Assembly: GCA_022702705.1 (NCBI GenBank)
Contig: CM040429.1
Location: 10,879,538 to 10,943,537, forward strand
Reading direction: 5' to 3'
DNA from: Papilionanthe hookeriana x Papilionanthe teres
Lineage: Eukaryota > Streptophyta > Magnoliopsida > Asparagales > Orchidaceae
DNA: 64,000 nt
Positions 57,501 to 64,000 of the stretch are shown here, one piece after another (within the stretch, counting starts at the first letter, position 1; every line of letters starts with the position of its first letter). The notes beneath the pieces are model-generated. The model had not been told where the DNA came from. It saw only the letters and a list, made by a program, of their open reading frames with translations, and did not search any database. The position numbers were made by a program, and so were the translations under genes.

Positions 57501-60500
57501 ACACCGCGGAATAACATCAATAATACGAGAATAATATCGTGGAATAACACCAATTATTCCGCGATATTATTCTCATATTATCAGTGTTATTTTGCGGTGT
57601 TATTGGTCTTATCAGTGTTATTCCGCGGAATAACACCAATCACACTGCGAATGGCGAAATAATACTAATAACAAAACGGGTGTTACTCGGTGTTATTCTG
57701 CGGTATTATTGGTGATTATCGATGTTATTCCGCAGTGTTACACCACATAATAACACCAATAACACCGCAGACAGAGGAATAACACTTATCACACAGCGGG
57801 TGTTATTCTGCGGTGTTATTGGTGTTATCGATGTTATTCTGCAGCGTAACACCGCGGAATAACACCAATAACACTGCGAAATATTGAGTATATTTATATT
57901 TTTATTTACTTTTTTTAGCCAATTCGAGCTGAACACGAGCGAACAAATATTATTCGTGTTCGGCTCGTTTAAATTTTGAGCTTAAAAATTGTTCGTGTTC
58001 GGCTTATTAAGCTTAACGAACAAGTCGAGCATGAGCTTTTTAACGAGTTGTTTGCGAACAACGAGCCGTTTTGACAACTCTAGTTATCCCATGACCCAAT
58101 ATAATCCCTCATCCATAGTAATATTTGGAGACCTTCAAATGTGAAAATCTTAAGTGGGGCTAAATTGTTTATCTCATTTTTTATGATTATACTAGAACAA
58201 CTTGAGTATTCCTAATAAAGGAGAAATCTGAAATAGCACAAATCTTCCAAAACCATCCATAACATGATTCAAACTTAATTCCAATGTAATATTCAGATCC
58301 TGAAAATTGATAATACAAATGAATACTTTAATCTAATATTTGGATCCTATCTTTCAAAAAATGAAATTCTCAATGCGAGTTCATGTATTTATACCCCACA
58401 ACAAAATGAGATAGCTGAGAAAAATGAGACACTTTGTTGATATCCCACTTAATTATGATGTATTATCAAATTCCAAAATATTTTTGGGGTAAAGCCGTTT
58501 TTATTGCATACCTTATAAATCAAATGTCTAGACGACCATTTAACTTCAAAACAACTCTTCATGATTTGATGGTTATATATCCTCATATCAGATTTTTCTC
58601 TTCTACTATATCACTTAAAAATCTTTGGGTGTGTATCCTTTTTGTCCATTTCCAAAATGGCGTAATACTTGACCCAAGATCTATCAAATATATTTTTCTT
58701 AGGTATGTCACAAACAAAAAGAGATATAAGTACTACTCTCTTGTTACCAGAGAGTACTACAACTTATATGTCACTTTTTCTAAAAATCAATCCGATCACC
58801 CCAAATCTCAGGGGGAGAGTGCGAATGAATATCAATTTTGGGATGTAGTTGATAACATACATGGCCTCATCACCTACACCACCTAACTCTCCTAAGCTGG
58901 TTGAGGATGTCCAACCAACACAATCAACCCAATATAAAGTCTAGAATAAAAAACTTCATGTGTACATAAGGAGGAAGAAAAATCTCGAGCCGGTGGAAGA
59001 CAACTTGCAAGAACATAATAGCTCAAACCAAAACTCGTGTTTGATTTCGAGTAAGGAGAAGTCTAGTATTCATGAGTTATCTGTGTTCTCTTCTGATGTT
59101 GGTGATAAGAAAAACTGTATTAGATATCCAATTCAGGAGTATGTAGATTATGGGAAGTTATCCTCACCTTACAAAGAAAGCTTTTGTTTCTAACATTGAT
59201 AGTATGTAGATTTTTAAATTCATTCATGAAGCTCTTAAAAATCTAGAATGGAGGAAAACAATTAAAGAAGAGATTCAAGCACTGAAGCTTAATGGTACAT
59301 GGATTCTTACTAAACTTTCTTGGGATATGAAGCTAGTTGGGTGCAAATTTGTGTTCAACATGAAATACAAGCTGGTTGGAGTATTGAGAGATTGAAAATC
59401 AAAATTGTTGCAAAAGATACATTTAAGCCTATGGGATCGATTATCAGGAGAACTTCACACTAGTAGTCAAACTTACTACTATCAGAGTTGCCCTTTCAAT
59501 ATTAATTAATAAAGAATGGGTATTGCATCCACTTGATATTAAAAGTCTTCCTAAATGGGGATTTAGAAGAAGAAATGCATATGGAGATACCACTAGGATT
59601 TGAGAATAATTCCAACCAACAGCTAATATGCAAATTCAGGAAGTCTTTCTATAGGCTAAAGCAATCACTAAGGGCGTGATTTGAATGGTTTGCTAAAACT
59701 ATGGGATTGATATTCTCAAAGTTAAACTGATCATATTATTTATGATATACACTCATAAAGCTAAGATTGTTGCACTGATAGTATTTGTGGATGATATGTT
59801 TCTTACAAATGATGGTAAAATAGAGATTCTCAATATCAAAGTAATATTTGCAATGGAGTTTAAAATCAAGGACCTACAAACCATGAAATATTTTATAGGT
59901 ATGGAGGTAGCAGAATTCAAGAAAAGCATCATATCACAAGAAAAATACATCTTAAATATATTAAAAGAAACAGAGATAATTGGTAAGTCTGCTGGTATTC
60001 CAATGGATCCCAACCAAGTCAAAGAGGGGAGAGGAAAGTATCTTTGTGGATAAGGGAAGATATTAAAGATTCATAGAAAAACTCGTCTACTTGTTACATA
60101 CGAGGCTAAATATTACATATTTTGTCAGTATTGTGATCCGATACATGAATAACTCAAATGAAGCGGTGTACAAAATTCCGAGGTTTCTTAAGAAGACTCC
60201 TAGTTATGGATTAATCTTTAAAACAACTAGGAACATAGATGTGGAAGTTTATACTGATGCTAGTTATGTTGGCGAACTCAGTGACAGAAAGTCCATCACA
60301 GGTTACTGCTTCTATGTATGGGAAAATCTGGTGACATGGAGAAGTAAGAAGCAAGATGTTATTTCTAGAAGCAACGTAGAATTAAATTATAGAGCACTCG
60401 CCTTGATAATTTGTGAAAGGTTCTAAATTAAAAAATTGTTAAAGGAACTAGGATGTACCTCCAATAGGCCCATACAGATGCTTTGTCACAATCAAGTAGT

Positions 60501-61274
60501 CATCAGTATTGCCAAAAATCATGTGCATCATGACAGGACTAAGCATATTAAAGTTGATAAACACTTCATCTCTGAAAACATTAATGGGAGAATTGTACAA
60601 CTAAACTGCATTCTGAAACACCAACAACTTGCTCATGTCTTCACCAAACCTCTTCCTTTAAACACCTTCTCAGAGTTTAGTACCAAGCTTGGTCCTACAA
60701 CATCTATGACCCATCTTGAGGGGGAGAGTGGAAATCTAAGAAAATCATGCATAAGATTTGATTGGGACAGCCTACGAAACTCTGGATTAGTTTATTCTCT
60801 TCCAATTCTATGTTATTTTAGTTTTATTTCAGAATTATTTCATTTCCTAATTTATGTTAGATATAGTTGGCAGGTTTGTAAATTAGGAGAGACTATTTTC
60901 CCTATATATATTTACCATACATGTGAATAATACAACCAAGAGAAATTTTCCTCTCCAAATTAGTTATCTACTGTTCTCTACCAATTTAAAAGAACATTAA
61001 AAAGGAAATTTTTTGAAAATTATTATAGCTGCAAGATTTCATAGTTTAAAAATGAAAGTTTGCATGTGAAACTTTAAATATAGCAATCACATACCCGTTG
61101 GCATTTTCAGCTGTCAAGCTAGCTCCTCTAGCAATGAGAACCTGACGTCTAAACATGATAAGCAGTATTACAAAATTTTTATAACAAAAAACATGGTATA
61201 TCAGAACCAACTTACTTCACAACAGACTGCATTTCCACCACAGGCAGCATAATGAAGGGGTGTGCTTCCTGCAC
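42087..61274 (-). CDS. XBAT32: XBAT32-type ankyrin-RING E3 ubiquitin-protein ligase, 3' half (five exons)
   Basis: Spliced exons are 61274-61216, 61141-61095, 43601-43464, 43239-43148 and 42556-42087. They form one open frame of 267 residues with matching phases and GT-AG borders. The order is: an ankyrin repeat (AGSTPLHYAACGGNAVCCE then VLIARGASLTAENANG); the family block WTPLMVARSWNRNWLESILS; and SPYLSLPLMSIMRIAREHGW. A C3HC4 RING follows (CAVC, GCSHEFC, TRC, CPLC), then a Ser/Arg-rich tail. These match XBAT32/XBOS32-type ligases, which ubiquitinate targets such as ACC synthases in ethylene control in Arabidopsis. The complete protein is about 500 residues, so the N-terminal ankyrin exons lie beyond the window. 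The third exon is separated from the second by 17.5 kb of TE-filled intron. Confidence 0.92.
43148..43239 (-). CDS. XBAT32: Ligase exon with first RING cysteines
   Basis: 92 bp, acceptor TTGTTTTAG, donor GAAG|GTATAC. Encodes EHGWRGDNLCHPSFDPCAVC then LERTCTVSAE, supplying the first CxxC of the RING. Confidence 0.92.
43464..43601 (-). CDS. XBAT32: Ligase exon after the giant intron
   Basis: 138 bp, acceptor GATCAAAG before ATGGACTCC, donor GCTAG|GTGCG. The first base completes the Gly codon from the previous exon. Encodes WTPLMVARSWNRNWLESILS and then SPYLSLPLMSIMRIA. Confidence 0.92.
43602..45380 (-). other. Ligase intron, proximal part, with possible TE fragments
   Basis: A GC-rich island at about 43855-44050 (GGTAGCTGCCGGTGAGGGC and similar) is followed by GAATTCCAA/TTGGAATT inverted words. 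It ends CAAACGCCCCC, which resembles a Tourist/PIF-type end. No partner end is assignable. At 45050-44700 minus there is a coding-like stretch (VGPKWVEQFCQATDCQVDIF) I cannot identify. Confidence 0.4.
45381..45986 (-). repeat. 3' LTR (in element sense) of the intronic copia element
   Basis: On plus it begins TGTTGTGAAAAAACG and ends CTAAACCCAACA. On minus it is preceded by the polypurine tract GTGGGAGAAT, identical to that of the element at 17552-20316. It is a direct repeat of 47924-48535. Confidence 0.92.
46018..47890 (-). pseudogene. Copia gag-pol remnant
   Basis: Minus strand, from 47890 down: LHLPLLGKQP, then LDRQVLGVIQLTLLRFFAHN and NNKVHLMKMLFNLKMAEGVH. A zinc-knuckle region follows (CWICDKT, broken), then protease-linked VAGDFEKVYLADGKALDVVE and IRHILELKKNFIYISMLNEG. 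The integrase start is MASLGGSRYYVTVIDEHSRK, immediately followed by unrelated-frame sequence. The tail corresponds to the RNase H end (EKLKMCSTSA-like near 46110). Multiple stops. The integrase catalytic core, RT and most RNase H are deleted. Confidence 0.85.
47910..47921 (-). other. Primer-binding site (initiator Met tRNA)
   Basis: Plus-strand GCTCTGATACCA is the complement of TGGTATCAGAGC, two bases from the 5' LTR at 47924. Confidence 0.9.
47924..48535 (-). repeat. 5' LTR (in element sense) of the intronic copia element
   Basis: On plus it begins TGTTGTGAAAAACAACGG and ends CTAAACCCAACA. It adjoins the PBS at 47910-47921. Confidence 0.92.
48536..48939 (-). other. Ligase intron between two copia insertions
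   Basis: AT-rich intron sequence with no feature beyond short T-rich runs. Confidence 0.5.
48940..49354 (+). repeat. 5' LTR of the large copia element, holding a MITE
   Basis: Matches 60729-60983 up to about 49195 and again at the last 15-20 bases (TTATC...CTCTACA). Between them is a relative of the MITE at 2018-2197 (49198-49340). A (TA)n(CTAC)n patch lies at 49120-49150. Confidence 0.7.
49198..49340. mobile_element. MITE related to 2018-2197
   Basis: Shares CGCACCTA(T/C)G, TAGTGGCGGGAC, a CACCATTAACAG-like core, GGGCCCAC and the right end CACACCTAATATT with the copy at 2018-2197. The left terminal repeat is more diverged. Confidence 0.6.
49355..50480 (+). pseudogene. Leader/gag region of the large copia element
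   Basis: PBS TGGTATCAGATC is at 49355-49366. The following kilobase is C/T-rich with recurring CCCTGCAGG, CAGCAGCC and CTTCCC words and no intact Gag. A frame near 50395-50480 (FNYEQFIKEQLEILKK) resembles the Gln/Leu segment found between Gag and protease in many copia polyproteins. That resemblance is weak. Confidence 0.4.
50481..52478. other. Inserted or rearranged sequence of unknown type, with a dispersed motif array
   Basis: It interrupts the copia element between its leader and protease. From 51960 to 52375 a motif like CCACGCTAAGAAAA, then TTGTATGG, recurs at about 51968, 52042, 52095, 52156, 52240 and 52350 at uneven spacing. A 133-residue frame (51850-52251) crosses the array and repeats HAKK/HAKN. 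No known domain. Confidence 0.4.
52484..52788 (+). repeat. 5' LTR of the nonautonomous element
   Basis: Starts TGTTAGGTATGGCTCAG and ends TTTTGCATAACA. It has a TTCTATAAATAGATG TATA box (about 52619-52633) and the hairpin at 52690-52721. Confidence 0.9.
52791..52802 (+). other. Primer-binding site (initiator Met tRNA)
   Basis: Perfect TGGTATCAGAGC two bases after the LTR. Confidence 0.92.
52803..54598 (+). other. GC-rich interior of the nonautonomous element
   Basis: 52860-53420 is strikingly GC-rich and dense in GTTCGCGG/GCGGGAAGTT-like words. It leaves several overlapping open frames, including 232 residues on plus (52732-53430) and 184 on minus (52889-53443). Residue content is Arg/Gly/Ser-dominated and no domain is recognised. 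From 53440 the sequence becomes AT-rich again. I regard the frames as by-products of composition. Confidence 0.5.
54599..54902 (+). repeat. 3' LTR of the nonautonomous element
   Basis: Begins TGTAGGTATGACTC and ends TTTTCATAAAA (diverged from ATAACA). The interior matches 52484-52788 closely, including GGGGGGAGCGAGGGCGTATT. Confidence 0.9.
54908..56299. other. Anonymous sequence with a GC-rich island and a small inverted repeat
   Basis: A G-rich island at 55195-55730 has an 87-residue plus frame (55259-55522) with no domain. Read on minus, the island is C/T-rich like a leader or captured gene fragment. At 55838-55932 is an inverted repeat: ACGGTGTCCGATCTC against GAGATCGGATACCGT. Confidence 0.4.
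56300..60728 (+). pseudogene. Pol region of the large copia element
   Basis: Protease reads WIIDSGVFGHMTGDINIL, out of frame in parts (about 56353-56400), followed by YVPQLNRNLISISKLT near 56510. The integrase zinc-finger end CEIYQLVKHTKISYP (about 56850-56893) is cut by a hAT insertion and resumes at 58090. Integrase continues with PQQNEIAEKNETL and IPKYFWGKAVFIAYLINQMS (about 58395-58525). RT has VVGCKF-like sequence at 59335 and VFVDDMFLTNDG near 59780-59820. RNase H ends with YTDASYVGELSDRKSITGYC (60250-60310) and HDRTKHIKVDKHFISENING (60530-60590). Stops and shifts occur between blocks. PPT GAGGGGGAGAG precedes the 3' LTR. Confidence 0.85.
56888..58089. mobile_element. hAT element filled with simple palindromic repeats, TSD AGTTATCC
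   Basis: The element 56896-58081 starts TAGGGTTGTAAACGAG and ends GAGCCGTTTTGACAACTCT. AGTTATCC flanks it on both sides (56888-56895 and 58082-58089). The subterminal regions carry TTCGTGTTCGGCTCG-type stems, as in the hAT at 27395. The interior 57018-57890 consists of short units of the type AATAACACCGCGGAATAACA and their reverse complements. It interrupts the copia integrase frame, which reads through if the element is ignored. Confidence 0.88.
60729..60983 (+). repeat. 3' LTR of the large copia element
   Basis: Starts TGGAAATCTAAGAAAATC right after the polypurine tract and ends near GTTCTCTACCA. Matches 48940-49195 and the last bases of 49340-49354. Confidence 0.75.
60984..61094 (-). other. 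Remaining original intron of the ligase gene
   Basis: The short stretch between the copia insertion and the exon donor at 61094. The donor GTATGTG adjoins the exon. Confidence 0.6.
61095..61141 (-). CDS. XBAT32: Ligase exon encoding end of ankyrin repeat
   Basis: 47 bp, acceptor GACGTCAG before GTTCTC, donor AACGG|GTATGTG. It is separated from the preceding exon by a 74-bp intron. Encodes VLIARGASLTAENAN, then two bases of a Gly codon that are completed 17.5 kb downstream. Confidence 0.88.
61216..61274 (-). CDS. XBAT32: Ligase exon encoding ankyrin repeat
   Basis: 59 bp, acceptor TTTATCAG before GTGCAGG, donor GAA|GTAAGTTGG. Starts with the last two bases of a Gly codon and ends on a codon boundary. 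Encodes AGSTPLHYAACGGNAVCCE after the split Gly. Confidence 0.9.
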
Positions 61275-64000
61275 CTGATAAACAAAAAAATTTTGTGGTC
61301 GTTGCATATCAATAAAATGTACTTTGTAAGATTTCTAATTTTTCAAAGCAAATAAATAGAAGATAATGATCGATAATTGAGCCAGCAATAATAGTTCAAG
61401 CACAGAAAGATGATTAATATCTCATAGTGATTACTATAAAGCCAGATGTTTACCAAGCAGTTATAAAAGAAATTAATCCTAGACTTTTGGATAGATGTAC
61501 AAAATAATAGCCAGAAAATGGGTTGAATCCTTGGTTTCCAAGATTATGACATTTTTTCCTTAAATTAATTCATCATCATATCCCACAATCATTATGACAT
61601 TTACTGTCACAATAAAATCTAGCATCCATATCATACCCACTCCAACCAACTTGTTGTAAAAAAAAAAATCCTTGATTAAGATAATTCTATGAAGCAAGGA
61701 TTATTTGCCTTATTTATGTGTTTAGATCTGTTGTCTAGGAAAAAGAACATAACTTGAAAAAAAGGAGGAAGAATGAGTCATGACTGCCCTATTTTCTGGT
61801 TGGATCTCACATGAATGGAAGTTTTTAGGAAAGCAAGAGCTCTGATGTCATTACTAATATACTGCTGAACAAGCTTTCATTTCATTCAACCATTCCATTC
61901 CTAAAGTGGTTTACTCATAAGCAAGACCCCTAAGAGAAGAATGTCTAAAATAGTCCACAGGGAATGCAAATAGAAGTATGGAGTTCAAAGGGGAAAATGT
62001 ACTACAAGATAAAATAGCCATAACTACACTTACAATCATCTCAATCAAAGCAATAGCGGTCAAATTCTTATTGATTTGTATTTCACAACTCTCTAGTTGA
62101 TGAGCTCTATGTTGTGCATAGGTTTTATGTATATGAAGCTTAACTATGATTGAGTGATATATCTTAAGCCCCCACATAAAACGTATCCTAATTCAGGAAA
62201 ACTTTCGTTTGTTTATTCATATTCCCGTTTTCAATAAAAATGATCTATGCTTAGCCTATTTCTGGAACTTTGAAATTTCTAATGCTTGTTAGGAGTGAAT
62301 CACTTGCTCAAGAATTGGCATTGTTTTATGCAATAGAATTTTAACATAAACAGTAACTTTATGAATTTCACAATATACAACACTTACTAGTTCTGTTCAA
62401 CCCACGACATTTATTTAATTGAACTGCATCAAGTTGCATCAAGAACACTACAATATGGACTGTAAAGTAAAAAAACAAGGATAACTGATGAGTGCTACCA
62501 ATTGAAGTGTAGACAATTTTTTCTAGGTTTAAGGCAATTAAAGGTTTAACTTAAGGCCTTAGCCAAACAAATTTTATGTATTTCACTCAATCTTCTCCAC
62601 TAATCAAAGACTATAGAGAAGAAACCTCCTCTAAGTCATAGTTAGCCTTGCTCTTTTTGAACCTCAACTAAGTAAATCTTTGTATCTCTCACTCTCGAAA
62701 ATTATATTTCCCGTACACTGAAGAGCGTGTAAGGTCCCTCCAGTCCCATCTCTTATTTGATCCATGCAAAAAATAAAAAATTAAAAAAACAAGAATGATA
62801 CAGAACCTTTTATATGATTCCTTTAATAGATATTCCCCGTGTCTGCAATTGTTGCAAATACATAAAAATCCTGTTAAGTGCATTATGTAGCTGCAATAAA
62901 AAACATGCCAGTTTATTATGCGAGCACATAAAAAAGCGTGCATAATGCACTTACAAATTAAAATAATTTCATTTGCACGTTCTCGGATTAATGTGCTAAA
63001 CACTCGAATGAGTTTAAACATGTTGCTCAAATTAGAAATAAAATAAATTCAAGATTTTCCTTACTCTAAAAGATGTGTAACCATTTTTAAAACCATACAA
63101 TCACTTTAATTAAAAATGACACGCAAGCTGAAGCCCTTTTATAAAACAAATTCATCAACATGTCCTTTTACACAAGAATATCAAGTCTTATCTTTTGAGA
63201 TCCATTCTTCCATATTCCTAGGATCAGAGTTGACAAACTTCCATCTCTTGATATAGTTTCAGGACAGCAATTAAAAGTAGGTTCTCTCGTAAAGTAAATT
63301 TATAGTTGAATACTCAATACTGAAATATACAAAAATCAGGTTTTACATTCCATTTACATATGGACTTTAAGTCTTTTATAATAAAAAATTATTCTAAAAT
63401 GAAAACTAATAGAGTTATTCTTTTCACAAAATATAATGATTAGTTCAACCTATAGACTCGACCCTCTATATTTAACAAGAGAATTGACAGAATCCATAAT
63501 ACAATAGATTTTTAAACAAATGAAAACCATATGTAAATCACAAATTCAACTTTTGGATGCAAACAAGTATAACTAATAAAATCCAAAGCTACAAATATAA
63601 ATCATTCAAATGCTCCAGTTATGACTGCATAGATGGAAAATCTCAATAAGAGAAGACTAATTTCAAAATCCCCAAAGGTCATCTTACAATTCATTTTGGG
63701 TCTATACTTAGATAAAAATACTATGAAAAAATTTGAAGTTTAAGACATTTAAGTAAAATATATTACTCAAGTCTTAAAGCAAATATTTATCCATCCTCAG
63801 CTACAATTTGATGAAAAAGATAAATTTAAGATGACTCTGCTCATAAAAAGCAAACATTATATCAAGCACACACTACAATCACGCTCTGATATCTCATGTT
63901 AATAAAAATGTGACTTGTACCTTTGTGTAATTTTGCCACTAAATGATACTATGAAAAAGAAGAGTCATAAATGGAGCCCTCTAATTAGATGGTCTCTGCA
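61275..64000 (-). other. Upstream intron of the ligase gene, no exon recognised
   Basis: The region should contain the intron before the exon at 61274. I searched by eye for the expected preceding ankyrin segment (DGTTIDLIG-like) on the minus strand and did not find it. The sequence is AT-rich with no TE terminus that I can identify. Confidence 0.5.

Larger units (their letters stand above)
48940..60983 (+). mobile_element. Large old Ty1/copia element, antisense in the ligase intron, with nested insertions
   Basis: The 5' LTR is about 48940-49354 (TGAAAATCTGAAAAG start) and the 3' LTR about 60729-60983 (TGGAAATCTAAG start). They share GATTAGTTTATT, TTTCCTAATTTA, ACTATTTTCC-like, and ACATGTGAAT(A/C)ATACAA. 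A PBS (TGGTATCAGATC) sits at 49355. Pol is recognisable from 56300 to 60720. Inserted within are a MITE in the 5' LTR, a TRIM-like element and a hAT element. No clear target duplication was found, as expected for an old copy. Confidence 0.75.

Noticed and set aside
61275..64000. Further ligase exons upstream
   Set aside because: No ankyrin-like frame with splice sites was recognisable on minus. The region looks like intron.

Overview
This is nuclear DNA from a flowering plant. It is AT-rich, its genes carry GT-AG introns, and it is packed with Ty1/copia and Ty3/gypsy LTR retrotransposons, an RTE-type LINE, hAT elements and foldback MITEs. The lineage cannot be fixed from the window. A repeat-rich genome with TE-expanded introns is clear; monocot versus dicot is not. 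Only two host genes are supported. One is a single-exon atypical bHLH gene of the IBH1/AIF type (24653-25264, minus). The other is the 3' half of an XBAT32-type ankyrin-RING E3 ubiquitin ligase gene (minus), whose five exons run from 61274 down to 42087.

Layout. 1-2450 holds TE ends, LTR-like sequence and a MITE. 2930-6250 is a palindromic pair of Ty3/gypsy 5' ends around a decayed minus-strand gypsy body. 6346-7391 is an old copia 3' end, split by a complete copia element (7392-12760, TSD GTTTG). 13265-20419 holds two gypsy-like LTRs; the second is split by an internally deleted copia element (17552-20316, TSD GATGA). 20420-26600 is the least TE-dense stretch, with two foldback MITEs, a 5'-truncated LINE with a 15-bp TSD, a diverged tandem array and the bHLH gene. 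26600-40800 is decayed gypsy-like material, two hAT elements, tandem duplications and long dinucleotide tracts.

42087-61274 is the ligase gene. Its second visible intron is 17.5 kb. It holds a second deleted copia element (45381-48535, sense to the gene) and a copia element of about 12 kb (48940-60983, antisense). The latter carries a TRIM/LARD-like element (52484-54902, TSD ATTTT) and a hAT element filled with simple palindromic repeats (56896-58081, TSD AGTTATCC). No further exon is recognisable from 61275 to the window end, so the 5' half of the gene lies outside.

No new multi-gene system is visible. The most interesting observations are: a hairpin shared by several otherwise different copia LTR families, with compensatory base changes in its stems; the TE-built giant intron with intact exon phases; the gypsy palindrome; the hAT element stuffed with inverted minisatellite units; and two copia copies that independently lost most of the integrase and reverse transcriptase regions.
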